Part shown: positions 31,140-40,094 of the stretch, one piece after another
Numbering within the stretch: the stretch's first letter is position 1
How the letters are laid out: the number at the start of each line of letters is the position of its first letter
NCBI GenBank assembly: GCA_027048495.1
Contig: JALTWS010000029.1
Location: 1 to 44,320 of the forward strand
Origin: Candidatus Azambacteria bacterium
GTDB taxonomy: Bacteria > Patescibacteriota > Minisyncoccia > GWC2-36-17 > M10-OD1-4
Reading direction: 5' to 3'
DNA length: 44,320 nucleotides
The notes under the pieces: generated by a model
What the model was told of the DNA's origin: nothing
What the model saw: the letters and a program-made list of their open reading frames with translations, nothing else
Database searches by the model: none
Position numbers and translations under genes: made by a program

Positions 31140-32723
31140 TTATCTGTTTTTTGTTTTAAATACTTCTCTTTCAGAAAGGAGATATATGTATTGGTCATCT
31201 TCTGAGACAGTAAAGTCGCGAATTCTTATAAGAGACAGAAAATTTAGATATTTTTTCTTGTCTTTTTCTTCCTTTATTATCTGATTGTCATCCATTTTGT
31301 AGCTTATATCGTTAAATGTTTTGTTGTATGGGGTTGGCTTTTCTTTTAGCAGAACTCTAAGTTCTTTTTCTGAATCTACTTTGAAAAATTTTTCTTTTTC
31401 TAAATCAAAATAAGATACTTCGTTTTGAGCGTAGTTTAAAAAATATACAAGCCCATCTTTTTTAAATGCTCTTTCTATTTCAAAATTTACGTTCTGAGGG
31501 AATATAAATCTTCCTTTGTTTTGCCCAGATTTTATTTTATAATATGCTTTTGTGTTTTCTGAAAATACATATACATTACCTTTGTATTCAAATATAAACC
31601 TTGGAGAAAATCCAAAAGACCTTCCTGTTATTTTCCCAAACCTTTCAAGATCTTTTATGTTGTATATTCCATTTAATTCATTTATTTTTTTCTCTATCTT
31701 TTTTTGCAGATCTTTTGCTTTTTTGGATAAGAAAGAATAAGATTGAAGTTCTTCTGCTGTTTGTTTTGCTTGATTTAATATGTCTATTGCTTCTTGGTAT
31801 TTTTCTTCCGGTAGCTGTTCTACTTGGGCAGTTTTTTGAAGGGCGGATTTGTAAAGTTTGTTTTTAGATTGGAATTTAACATAAAAAGATACAGAAAAAA
31901 CCAAAGCCAAAACAACAAAAACAGATATTATAAAATCTTTTTTCTTTTGAAGTTTTCTTGCAAGCTTATATAAACTATGGTGAATTTTTTGCCAAATAGG
32001 AATTTTTAGTTCTCTTGGTCTTTGTGTTTGTTCTTGCCTTTTTTTAAATATTTTTTTTCTTTTTTCTTGGTCGGTTATCTCAAAAGTGATAATAGCTTCA
32101 GAAAGGTTGTTTTGCTCTTTTGGCTTTTTTTCATATAGGTTAGTTATAATTTCTGCTTGTTTTTCTATATCGTTGCTTAATATCTTTTTTAGCAGGTCTT
32201 TTGGCAGAGTTTTTAAAAATCCTGCGGTTGTGAGTATAAATTTATCTTTTGGTTTTATTTCTCCAGAAACAATAGATGAAAACGAATTTTTTTGTTGTTT
32301 TTCTTGGTTTATGTTTATGAGCGAGTTTCCTCTTAACAGAAAAATAAGATTTTCTCCAATTTGGGAGAACTGCATTTTGTTTTTTGCTGTATTTATAATG
32401 CAAAAAGATATATGATTTTTTAAATTTTTATGCTGTTTTGACAAATCCAGCAAAGAAGCGTTTATTTTTTTTAATGTATTTTCAAAAGAAATTTCCGGAT
32501 CTTTTGCTTTCAGGGAATAAAACTCTCTTTTTGCCATTGATGCTATTAAATTTGGCAGAAAGTCAAGTTCGTTTTTTTTGGTTTTTATGCATCCTATTAT
32601 ATATAAGTTTCCCAAATTTTCTTCTTCTGGGTTTGCTGGCTCATATACAAAAGTTTCGCATTCTTGCGAATCTGATGAGTCTGATAATATTAGCTCTTGT
32701 ATTTTAATATGATAGTTTTTCAT
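31140..32723 (-). CDS. Degenerate PP2C-like membrane protein with beta-propeller-like exterior
   Basis: This 527-residue protein has an N-terminal cytoplasmic domain (1-225) with a PP2C phosphatase-like pattern (YIIGCIKTKKNELDF, HISFCIIN, KFILTTAGFLKTLP), but the metal-binding Asp and DG motifs of active PP2C enzymes are missing. A membrane helix spans about 264-287. A coiled coil (about 300-350) and an exported, beta-rich domain follow, with repeated YxF/VYFLN-type strands that may form a small propeller. It could be a sensor that passes an outside signal to the cell. It converges on the YhaN-like operon at the palindromes. Family membership is tentative. Confidence 0.78.
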   Translation of the reverse strand: MKNYHIKIQELILSDSSDSQECETFVYEPANPEEENLGNLYIIGCIKTKKNELDFLPNLIASMAKREFYSLKAKDPEISFENTLKKINASLLDLSKQHKNLKNHISFCIINTAKNKMQFSQIGENLIFLLRGNSLININQEKQQKNSFSSIVSGEIKPKDKFILTTAGFLKTLPKDLLKKILSNDIEKQAEIITNLYEKKPKEQNNLSEAIITFEITDQEKRKKIFKKRQEQTQRPRELKIPIWQKIHHSLYKLARKLQKKKDFIISVFVVLALVFSVSFYVKFQSKNKLYKSALQKTAQVEQLPEEKYQEAIDILNQAKQTAEELQSYSFLSKKAKDLQKKIEKKINELNGIYNIKDLERFGKITGRSFGFSPRFIFEYKGNVYVFSENTKAYYKIKSGQNKGRFIFPQNVNFEIERAFKKDGLVYFLNYAQNEVSYFDLEKEKFFKVDSEKELRVLLKEKPTPYNKTFNDISYKMDDNQIIKEEKDKKKYLNFLSLIRIRDFTVSEDDQYIYLLSEREVFKTKNR

Positions 32724-32771
32724 AATAAGATAATTTTATCATAAAAACAGCAAAAATTAAAAAACGACTTT

Positions 32772-32800
32772 TTGCCTTTTTTTGTTTTATTTATTATAAT
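32772..32800 (+). promoter_or_regulatory. Promoter of the winged-helix regulator unit
   Basis: TTGCCT (32772-32777), a 17-bp spacer and TATAAT (32795-32800) lie 30 bp before the ATG at 32831. Confidence 0.6.
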
Positions 32801-32830
32801 ACCAGCATAAAGCATTAATTCTTGTTTTTT

Positions 32831-33400
32831 ATGGTTACTTTTGAGCAGTTTTTTAATTCAGAGACAAAAGCAAGGTTAGTTAAGTTTTTTGTGTATAATT
32901 CAAACACAGCTTTTGAAGTAAGAGAAATAGCTTTGAAATTAAATTTAAAGCCTCAATCTATAAAAAAGCCGTTAGAGGAGCTTTCTTCTGCCGGATTTTT
33001 AAAATCTAGAAAGATAAAGTCAAAAAGATTTTACCAACAAGATCCAAAGTGCCATTTCAAAACACAGCTTAAAAATTTGGTTTTGCAGTTTGCGGCGGCG
33101 TCTCACGACAAAATCTATAAAGATGTCAAAAAAATAGGATCTGTTAAGCTAGTGGTTTTGGGTGGAGTTTTTTTAAATACTGATAAGTTTAGGGTTGATA
33201 TTTTTATAGTTGCCGATAAGGTCAGAGAATCTCAATTAAGAAAATTTCTAAAAAATTTGGAAGCAGAAGTAGGAAAAGAAATATCCTATGCTATTATGGG
33301 AACAAAAGAATTTAAATACAGAATGGATATGTTTGACAGGTTTGTCAGGGATATTTTAGAGTTCCCGCACGAGAAAATAATAAATAAATTAAAAGTATAA
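32831..33400 (+). CDS. Winged-helix regulator with nucleotidyltransferase-like domain
   Basis: This 189-residue protein has an N-terminal winged helix (about 5-75, with the recognition-helix region KPQSIKKPLEELSSAGFLK) and a C-terminal domain resembling a minimal nucleotidyltransferase fold (VKLVVLGGVFLN...RVDIFIVADK). The GS and two-Asp catalytic pattern is incomplete, so ligand binding rather than catalysis is likely. I chose the ATG at 32831; the in-frame TTG 9 bp upstream adds three residues. It is followed after 4 bp by a DUF1622 gene and then a P-type ATPase gene, so it may control ion transport. Its target is unknown. Confidence 0.82.
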   Translation: MVTFEQFFNSETKARLVKFFVYNSNTAFEVREIALKLNLKPQSIKKPLEELSSAGFLKSRKIKSKRFYQQDPKCHFKTQLKNLVLQFAAASHDKIYKDVKKIGSVKLVVLGGVFLNTDKFRVDIFIVADKVRESQLRKFLKNLEAEVGKEISYAIMGTKEFKYRMDMFDRFVRDILEFPHEKIINKLKV

Positions 33401-33404
33401 AAAT

Positions 33405-33692
33405 ATGAATGACATTTTTAGCCAAATTGCGCTTTGGGTTGAGTATATTGGAATGATAATAATAGCGATCTCTGCTGTAGTTGCTCTTTTTAATGTTGTG
33501 TTTAATTTTAAAGATCTTAAACAAATAAGAAGAAAGTTTGGAGAAAGGATACTTACTGGACTTGAATTTATAATAGCCGGAGAGCTTATTATAGTAACTA
33601 TACTGCCTGACTTTACAGACTTGCTTGATATAGCTGTTATAGTTGCAATAAGGGCTGTTTTGGGCTTTATCTTAAAAAAAGAAATAGCATAG
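33405..33692 (+). CDS. DUF1622 family membrane protein
   Basis: This 95-residue protein matches DUF1622: a first membrane helix (about 12-33), the conserved FGERILTGLEFIIAGELI stretch (about 45-62) and a last helix ending in ILKKEIA. The function is unknown. It lies between the winged-helix gene (4 bp) and the P-type ATPase gene (9 bp), so it probably belongs to a membrane ion-homeostasis unit. Confidence 0.85.
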   Translation: MNDIFSQIALWVEYIGMIIIAISAVVALFNVVFNFKDLKQIRRKFGERILTGLEFIIAGELIIVTILPDFTDLLDIAVIVAIRAVLGFILKKEIA

Positions 33693-33701
33693 ATTGTTTC
33701 T

Positions 33702-36419
33702 ATGGATTCTCAAAAAATTAATTTTCCTTGCCTTAAAAAAGAGCAAATTTTTTCCTCTTTGAACTCTTCTGAGTTTGGACTTTCAGAAAAAGAGGTCAAA
33801 AAAAGATCTAAAATATATGGAAAAAACGAGCTTCCTAAAAAGAAAAGAGGGGGGGCTTTTTTATTGTTTTTGAAGCAATTTAAAAGTTCGTTGATATTTA
33901 TACTTTTTGCCGCTTCTTTTATATCTTTCCAATTTGGAAAGTATGTAGATGCTTATGTTATTTTGGCTATTATTTTTATAAATGCAATCATAGGCTTTTT
34001 TCAAGGCTGGAGGGCGGAAAAGGTTTTGGAAGCTTTAAAGAAAATGGTAACCCAAAAAGCAAGGGTTATAAGAGAAGGCAAAGAGATTAAAATTTTAGCA
34101 AAGGATATAACTTTAGGAGATATTGTTGTTTTGGAGGCTGGCGACAGAGTGCCCGCTGATATTAGAATATTGGAAGCAAAAAACACAAGAGTGAATGAGT
34201 CTTCTTTAACAGGAGAATCTTTGCCTGTTGAGAAAAAAGATATTACATTAAAAAGCATTCCAAAAGAAGGCACTCCAGAAAATATTTTATTTATGGGAAC
34301 ATCCTTGGTCTCTGGATATGCAAAAGGGATCGTATTTTCTATAGGAAAATCAACAAAACTTGGAGAAATAGCGCAACAATTTAAAAAGATAAAATACGAA
34401 AAAAGCCATTTTGAAAAAAAGGTTGATGAGCTTGTCTTGCAGATGGGAATGATAGCCTTTTTTGCCGCTTTTGTCACTTTTTTTATAGGGTTTTTTTTAA
34501 AAGGGCTTGAGTTTTTTGAAATATTTTTATTTGCTGTTGCTTCTTTGGTTGCTGGTGTCCCGGCGGGATTGCCTGCGGTTTTGACAATAGTTTTGGCAAT
34601 AGGAGCATCAAAAATGGCAAAGAAAAATGCGATAATAAAGCATTTGCCTTCTGTTGAGACTTTGGGAGTAACAAATGTAATATGCACAGACAAAACAGGA
34701 ACATTAACAAAAAATATACTTACAGTAAAAAAAATATATACAAACAAAAAGATGGTAGATGTCTCAGGAGTGGGAACTGACATAAAAGGAAACTTTAATA
34801 TCAACTCCACAAGTATAATGCCAAAAATATATGATGATCTTAAATTTATTTTAAAGTCTGTGTTTTATACCTCAGATGCATCTTTGATAGTTGAAAAAGA
34901 CAAAGTTATATCTTCTGGAGAGCCGGTTGAGATCGCTATGGAGGTTGTCTCAACAAAAGGAGGAATTAGAAAAGAAGATGTTTTAGAAAAAGCAGATATA
35001 ATAGACAAGATACCGTTTGATACACAATACAAATACAAAGCAGCGTTTGTAAATTTAGGCAAGGCCGGGCATCCGCAAAAAAAGATATTTGTTTCAGGTG
35101 CTTTTGAAGTTGTTTTAAAAAAGTCCAAAAAAATATTTCAAGACGGAAAGATAAAGCCTTTATCTGAAAAAGACAAAGAAGATATATTAAAATATGCGCT
35201 TGATATGGCGCAAGATGCGCTTAAGGTTGTTGGTTTTGCATTTAAAGATGTATCTGAAGACACAAAATCAATTTCTAAAAAAGATATTTCTGATCTTGTT
35301 TTTGTTGGGCTTTTTGGAATGATAGATCCTCCAAAAGAAGGAGTGAAAGAGGCGATACAAAAATGCAATTTAGCTGGAGTAAGGGTTTTGATGCTCACAG
35401 GAGACCACAAAGAAACAGCAGTTGCCGTTGCAAAAGAGATTGGACTTATGCAAAAAAAAGAATTTTATGACGATGAAGTGTTCACAGAGTCGGACTTAAT
35501 TGGCATCTCAGAAGAGGATCTTCAGGAAAAGTTAAAAAATGCTGTTATTTTTGCAAGAGTAACTCCAGAAACAAAGCTTAAAATAGCAAAAGCTTTGCAA
35601 AAGCAGGGCAATATCGTTGCTATGACGGGGGATGGTGTAAATGACGCCCCGGCTTTAAAACAGGCAGATATTGGTGTTTCAATGGGTATTTCAGGGACAG
35701 ATGTTGCAAAAGAGGCGTCTGAGATTATACTTGTTGACGACGATTTTTTTTCTATTGTCAATGCAATAGAAGAGGGAAGACTAGTTTTTTCTAATGTTAA
35801 AAAGACCAGTTTTTATCTGACAACAACAAACATAGCAGAAAGCGCAACTATAATATCAAGCTTGTCTTTTGGGCTTCCTTTGCCTTTGCTTCCAACTCAG
35901 CTTTTATGGTTAAATTTGGTTACAGATGGAATAACTGTCATTGCTCTTGCCGCAGAACCAAAAGAAAAAGATATCTTGCAAAAAAAACCAATATCCAAAA
36001 AAGAAAAAATTTTATCCAAAGATGTAATACCTTTGCTTGCATTTACTGTTATTTTGATGACGGCAGGAACAGTTGGGTTGTTTTTGTATTTTTTGCCTGA
36101 AGGCATAGACAAAGCAAGAACAATAGCGTTTTCCTTTATGGCGTTTTCTCAATTTTTTAATGTTATAAATATGAGGTCTCTTGATGTTTCTGTTTTTAAG
36201 CTTGGGCTTTTTTCAAATAAATTTATGGTTGTTGCCCTTATTATCTCCATAGCGCTACAGATGTTTGTTATTTACAATCCATTTTTTCAAAATATATTTA
36301 GCTTCAAAGATATATCCTTTTTTGAGTGGGTGGTGATAATATCTTTGTCATCTTTGATTTTGTTTGTTGTTGAAATATATAAAATTTTCAAAAGAAAAAA
36401 CAAAATAGCTCAAAAATAA
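33702..36419 (+). CDS. P-type cation-transporting ATPase (PacL/SERCA-like)
   Basis: This 905-residue P2-type ATPase pumps a cation with ATP. It has the actuator motif TGES, the phosphorylation site DKTGT with D330, the nucleotide domain and a hinge with MTGDGVNDAPALK, plus about ten membrane helices. M5 keeps N710 and E713, and M6 keeps N738, T741 and D742. In M4 the normal PEGLPAV is PAGLPAV: alanine A288 sits where the calcium-ligand glutamate of SERCA is. Calcium transport by the usual mechanism is therefore doubtful, and another ion or stoichiometry is likely. It is the third gene of the winged-helix unit. Confidence 0.92.
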   Translation: MDSQKINFPCLKKEQIFSSLNSSEFGLSEKEVKKRSKIYGKNELPKKKRGGAFLLFLKQFKSSLIFILFAASFISFQFGKYVDAYVILAIIFINAIIGFFQGWRAEKVLEALKKMVTQKARVIREGKEIKILAKDITLGDIVVLEAGDRVPADIRILEAKNTRVNESSLTGESLPVEKKDITLKSIPKEGTPENILFMGTSLVSGYAKGIVFSIGKSTKLGEIAQQFKKIKYEKSHFEKKVDELVLQMGMIAFFAAFVTFFIGFFLKGLEFFEIFLFAVASLVAGVPAGLPAVLTIVLAIGASKMAKKNAIIKHLPSVETLGVTNVICTDKTGTLTKNILTVKKIYTNKKMVDVSGVGTDIKGNFNINSTSIMPKIYDDLKFILKSVFYTSDASLIVEKDKVISSGEPVEIAMEVVSTKGGIRKEDVLEKADIIDKIPFDTQYKYKAAFVNLGKAGHPQKKIFVSGAFEVVLKKSKKIFQDGKIKPLSEKDKEDILKYALDMAQDALKVVGFAFKDVSEDTKSISKKDISDLVFVGLFGMIDPPKEGVKEAIQKCNLAGVRVLMLTGDHKETAVAVAKEIGLMQKKEFYDDEVFTESDLIGISEEDLQEKLKNAVIFARVTPETKLKIAKALQKQGNIVAMTGDGVNDAPALKQADIGVSMGISGTDVAKEASEIILVDDDFFSIVNAIEEGRLVFSNVKKTSFYLTTTNIAESATIISSLSFGLPLPLLPTQLLWLNLVTDGITVIALAAEPKEKDILQKKPISKKEKILSKDVIPLLAFTVILMTAGTVGLFLYFLPEGIDKARTIAFSFMAFSQFFNVINMRSLDVSVFKLGLFSNKFMVVALIISIALQMFVIYNPFFQNIFSFKDISFFEWVVIISLSSLILFVVEIYKIFKRKNKIAQK

Positions 36420-36432
36420 AGCTGGTTGGGTT

Positions 36433-36459
36433 TTGTTACGCCTTCTTTTTTGATATAAT
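36433..36459 (+). promoter_or_regulatory. Promoter of the membrane protein–Clp unit
   Basis: TTGTTA (36433-36438), a 15-bp spacer and the extended −10 TGATATAAT (36451-36459) lie 20 bp upstream of the ATG at 36479. Confidence 0.55.
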
Positions 36460-36478
36460 TTTTATATAAACAAAAGCT

Positions 36479-36853
36479 ATGTTTTCTTACTTTTTAAAAT
36501 GGAAATTTTACTACTCTTTGCTTGATTTTTTAAAAGCATGGCGAGGCTTTTTGTATTTTGGGCTTTATGTTTTCTCTGTTCCTTTGCTTTTGAGGACATT
36601 TTTTTGGCCTTGGCATAGGTATTATTCTGGATATCCGGTTAATTTCAATCCAAAAGAAGCGTTTATGGTGTTTTTTGGAAATATGATGTCAAGGATTATA
36701 GGAATGTTTTTAAGAACCCTGTTCATTCTTATAGGAGTTTTTTTTGAGGTTTTTATACTTGTTGTTGGATTTTTGTTGTTTGCGTTTTGGTTTTTTCTTC
36801 CTTTTATTATTTTATACCTTTTTTATCTTGGCTTTTTGTATTTATTTTTATAG
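36479..36853 (+). CDS. Membrane protein cotranscribed with a Clp-type ATPase
   Basis: This 124-residue protein has an amphipathic start and about three membrane helices (roughly 20-40, 70-98 and 98-122). A polar segment with YYSGYPVNFNPKEAF (about 49-63) lies between the first two. I do not recognise the family. It starts a two-gene unit with the membrane-anchored Clp ATPase 6 bp downstream, so a shared role in membrane protein quality control is plausible. Confidence 0.75.
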   Translation: MFSYFLKWKFYYSLLDFLKAWRGFLYFGLYVFSVPLLLRTFFWPWHRYYSGYPVNFNPKEAFMVFFGNMMSRIIGMFLRTLFILIGVFFEVFILVVGFLLFAFWFFLPFIILYLFYLGFLYLFL

Positions 36854-36859
36854 CAAACT

Positions 36860-39391
36860 ATGATTTTTGATCCGCAAAGCACAAAAGCATACAAAGCAAT
36901 ATTATTCAAAGGAACCTTTGCTAGGGCAATGCTTTTTGTGTTTTTGCTTTTGTCTTTTTTGTTTTTTTTAGCATTTGTTTTGTTTGATGTTGTTAAGCTT
37001 TTTCCTTTGTGGATTTCAAAAGATGAGATTTTAGGGTTTTTATTTTTTTCTTTGGGCTTTTTGTTTTTGTTTTTTTCTTTGGTTAAGTTTGCCAAAAGCC
37101 TAAACTCTCAAGACAACAAAAAAACATTAAAAGATGCAGAAGATTTAATAAAAAAAGGGGAAAATGTAAATATAGCAGAATACCTTACAAAAGATGCGCT
37201 TGAATCTGTTTTAAAAGCGATTTTGTTTACAAAAAACAAATCAATAGATTTAACTTATAACTCTGTATTTTTGTTTTTGCTTCAAAACAAAAGATCAGAT
37301 TTTATTTTTTCCCGCCTTCTTATAAACAAAGAACACTTCACAAGAAGCGTTGAGGTTATAGTCCAAAGCCAAAAAAAGAAAAAAGAAAAAGATATTCAAA
37401 ACCACCTTAACGATATTATTTCAGACGCTTTTGATATTGCAAAAAAAAGGGGAAACGAAAAAATAACCTATGGAAGCATTTTTGCCGCGGTTGCTTTGCA
37501 TGACAAGACAATCCAAAACCTGTTTTTTGATTACGGAGCAAAAAAAGAAGATGTTATTGAAGTTGCTTTTTGGGAGGAGCTTTACTTTAAAGAAAAAAAC
37601 AAAAAAGTGCCTTTGCATATAAGCCTTATGCAAACGCCGGGAATAGCAGATGATTGGGCATTTGGATATACCCCAACGCTAAATGTTTATTCAAGGCCGG
37701 TAAACACATCAAAAAGTTCTGGAGAGCATATCCATCCTTTAGGAAGGGAAGAGGAGATACTAAAAATAGAAGAAATTTTATCTTCTTCTGGGACAAATAA
37801 TGTGATACTGGTTGGCGAGCCGGGAGTAGGAATTGATAGTGTTATTTTAGGCTTTACAAAAAGAATAAAAAAAGGACTCTGTCCTGTAAATTTAAGGTTT
37901 AAAAAAGTTGTAAAGCTGGATATGAATGCTGTTGTGTCAAAATCAAAAGATATTTCTGCAACAACTTCGCTTCTTGATAAGATCTTTTCGGAGGCAAAAG
38001 GAGCGGGAAATATTATTTTAATAATAGAAAATTTGCATAACTATATATTATCAGAACCATCAAATGACAAAATTGACATTTCAACAGTGCTTAATCCTTA
38101 CTTAAAATCAGACCAATTTCAGCTTATAGCGACATCTGACCACTTTTCTTATCATTCAAATATTGAAGCAAACTCTTCTATTTCTGTATTGCTTCAAAAG
38201 GTAGAGATAAAAGAGCCTTCAGAAGAACAGACTCTTATTATTTTACAGGACCTTGCTCCATATATTGAAAGAAAAGAAAAAGTTTTTATATCTTACCCGG
38301 CTTTATCTTCTTGTGTGTCAGATGCTGGATCTTATATTCAAAACATTCCTTTTCCGGAAAAAGCATTGTCTTTGCTTTCTGAGGTTATATCTTTTGTAAA
38401 ATCCCATAAAGTTTATGGCAATATCATAACTCAAGATCATGTAACAGAGGTTATCTCCCAAAAAACAGGCATACCTTTGGGAAGAATAACCGGAGAAGAA
38501 AAAGCAAAGCTTCTAAATATGGAAAGGCTTTTGCATGAGAGGATAATCGGACAGGATCAGGCTATTAAAGTTCTAGCAGAAGCTTTAAGGAGGGTGCGTT
38601 CTGGAATATCAGAAAGAAAAAAACCGATAGGAACATTTTTGTTTTTAGGGCCTACTGGCGTTGGAAAAACAGAAACCGCAAAGGCGCTTGCTGAAGTATA
38701 TTTTGGATCTGAAAACAGAATGATAAGACTGGATATGACAGAGTATCAGGACAAAGATTCTATTCAAAGGCTAATAGGAAGCGCAGATAAAAATGTGGAA
38801 GCTCAGTTTGCAAACAAAGTCAGGGAAAATCCGTTTTCTTTGATACTTTTGGACGAGTTTGAAAAATCTCATCCTGACATAGCAGATCTTTTTTTGCAAG
38901 TATTAGATGAAGGAAGGCTTACAGACGCTTTTCAAAGGAAAGTGTCTTTTAAAAATACGATAATAATAGCAACTTCAAATGCAGGAGCTGAGTTTATAAG
39001 GGAATATGTTTTGTCTGGACAAAATTTGGATATTTTGCATGAGAAACTGGTGGAACATCTTTTAAAAGAGGGGATATTCAAACCTGAGTTTTTAAATCGT
39101 TTTGATGCAACTGTTGTTTTCAAGCCATTAGAAAAAGAACAGATAAAACAAATAGCAAAGCTTAACTTGATGTCTTTGTCAGCAAGGCTTGAAGAGAAGG
39201 GAATGAAGTTTAAAATAACAGATGAACTTTTAGAGAAGATAGCCGAGATAGGATACAATCCAGTTTTTGGAGCAAGAGAAATGAAAAGAATAATCCAAGA
39301 AAAAATAGAAAATAAAATTGCAGAGGATATTATAAAAGGCAAGTACAAATACGGATCAGAAATATACATAGATCCGCAAACTATAATTTAA
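36860..39391 (+). CDS. Membrane-anchored Clp-type AAA+ ATPase with inactive first module
   Basis: This 843-residue ClpA/ClpC-like unfoldase has two N-terminal membrane helices (about 22-45 and 56-77), a Clp N-domain-like region (about 100-250) and two AAA+ modules. D1 is degenerate: its Walker A reads GEPGVGIDS (319-327), with I325 in place of the lysine, and its Walker B reads IILIIENLHN without the Asp-Glu pair. D2 is intact: GPTGVGKT (K603), LLDEFE (D665-E666), sensor ATSNAG, arginine finger region FLNRFD and sensor-2 GAREMKR. No obvious IGF/LGF loop for ClpP binding was identified. It probably remodels membrane or exported proteins. Confidence 0.9.
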   Translation: MIFDPQSTKAYKAILFKGTFARAMLFVFLLLSFLFFLAFVLFDVVKLFPLWISKDEILGFLFFSLGFLFLFFSLVKFAKSLNSQDNKKTLKDAEDLIKKGENVNIAEYLTKDALESVLKAILFTKNKSIDLTYNSVFLFLLQNKRSDFIFSRLLINKEHFTRSVEVIVQSQKKKKEKDIQNHLNDIISDAFDIAKKRGNEKITYGSIFAAVALHDKTIQNLFFDYGAKKEDVIEVAFWEELYFKEKNKKVPLHISLMQTPGIADDWAFGYTPTLNVYSRPVNTSKSSGEHIHPLGREEEILKIEEILSSSGTNNVILVGEPGVGIDSVILGFTKRIKKGLCPVNLRFKKVVKLDMNAVVSKSKDISATTSLLDKIFSEAKGAGNIILIIENLHNYILSEPSNDKIDISTVLNPYLKSDQFQLIATSDHFSYHSNIEANSSISVLLQKVEIKEPSEEQTLIILQDLAPYIERKEKVFISYPALSSCVSDAGSYIQNIPFPEKALSLLSEVISFVKSHKVYGNIITQDHVTEVISQKTGIPLGRITGEEKAKLLNMERLLHERIIGQDQAIKVLAEALRRVRSGISERKKPIGTFLFLGPTGVGKTETAKALAEVYFGSENRMIRLDMTEYQDKDSIQRLIGSADKNVEAQFANKVRENPFSLILLDEFEKSHPDIADLFLQVLDEGRLTDAFQRKVSFKNTIIIATSNAGAEFIREYVLSGQNLDILHEKLVEHLLKEGIFKPEFLNRFDATVVFKPLEKEQIKQIAKLNLMSLSARLEEKGMKFKITDELLEKIAEIGYNPVFGAREMKRIIQEKIENKIAEDIIKGKYKYGSEIYIDPQTII

Positions 39392-39475
39392 TTTTAATAC
39401 AACTATTCAAAAAACTAATAATAATCCCAATCTATTTTTAAATATAATTTTTACTAATTTATCTTGTCTGCACAC

Positions 39476-39515
39476 CTCACTCACTCAACTCACGATCGTG
39501 AGTTGAGTGAGTGAG
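39476..39515. repeat. Perfect 40-bp palindrome centred on CGATCG
   Basis: Each 20-bp arm matches perfectly around CACGATCGTG; the outer part is a CTCACTCACTCA-type microrepeat. It is the longest perfect palindrome in the window. No T-run follows on either side, so it is not a standard terminator. Confidence 0.9.
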
Positions 39516-39539
39516 AAAACTTCCAAACTTTAATTGCGT

Positions 39540-39685
39540 CTTTATTTTTCACTATATTACATCTTTATTTTTCACTATATTACCATATTCACATTTTCAT
39601 TGCATTTGTCTTTTCATATTTTCATTGTATTTTATCTTTTCACATCTTCATTGTATTTTATCTTTTTACATTTTCATTATTAAAC
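39540..39685. repeat. Imperfect tandem repeats (22-bp and 26-bp units)
   Basis: Two copies of a roughly 22-bp unit (ending CACTATATTAC) are followed by about three copies of a 26-bp unit (CTTTTCACATCTTCATTGTA and variants). The strand is strongly pyrimidine-biased. Confidence 0.75.
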
Positions 39686-39701
39686 ACATTAACACATTTT
39701 A

Positions 39702-39735
39702 CTCACATTTAATGACGATCGTAGTTAAATGTGAG
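39702..39735. repeat. 34-bp palindrome centred on CGATCG
   Basis: Arms of 17 bp (39702-39718 with 39719-39735) pair with two mismatches. The outer arm CTCACATTTAA differs from that of the other copies while the core ACGATCGT is kept. Confidence 0.8.
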
Positions 39736-39809
39736 CGAAAAACTTTCAAGAACAAATCGCTAATGACAATTGTAAATTAAATGTAAGTGAAAAACTTTTA
39801 AGAACAAAT

Positions 39810-39845
39810 CACTCACCTAACTCACGATCGTGAGTTGGATGAGTG
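39810..39845. repeat. 36-bp palindrome centred on CGATCG
   Basis: Arms of 18 bp (39810-39827 with 39828-39845) pair with two wobble-type differences, around CTCACGATCGTGAG, the same core as the copy at 39476-39515. Confidence 0.82.
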
Positions 39846-40005
39846 AAGAAAGATTTTTATTTTGGGGAATGTTTGTGCAGAAAATTTTCATTTTGGTTAG
39901 GCTTGTACAAAAAATTTTTGTTTTTGGTAGCGTTTGTACAAAAGATTTTTATTTTAGCTTATACAAAAGATTTTTGTTTTGGACGGGTTTGTTTTGTGGC
40001 TTTAT
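39846..40005. repeat. Imperfect tandem repeats of about 25-30 bp
   Basis: About five degenerate units share the pieces AAGATTTTTATTTTGG and GTTTGTACAAAA. They run to roughly 40005 and give the repetitive VQKIF-type translations seen in several frames. Confidence 0.7.
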
Positions 40006-40094
40006 TTTCCTTTGTTTTTGTGGTAAACTTTTTAAAAAGTTAAATCCGGAAATTGCCGTTTTTTCTGTTAAATAAAAATTAAATTTAGTTTTTT

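Larger units (their letters stand above)
39392..40094. other. 703-bp gene-free, repeat-filled region
   Basis: No real gene is present; open frames here are translations of repeats. It contains CGATCG-centred palindromes (39476-39515, 39702-39735, 39810-39845) and a degenerate one around ACAATTGT (39764-39771). It also holds a 26-bp tandem array (39540-39685) and a second array of about 30-bp units (39846-40005). The motif GAAAACTTTCAA or close variants follows the palindromes. A small palindrome (40026-40041) lies before lysS. Confidence 0.8.

Noticed and set aside
39476-39850. CRISPR array
   Set aside because: Spacing is irregular, the repeats are palindromes with different arms and there are no unique spacers of constant length.
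39511-40075. Open frames of 66-89 codons in the repeat region
   Set aside because: They translate tandem repeats in several frames at once, have no ribosome binding site and no domain, and overlap the palindromes.
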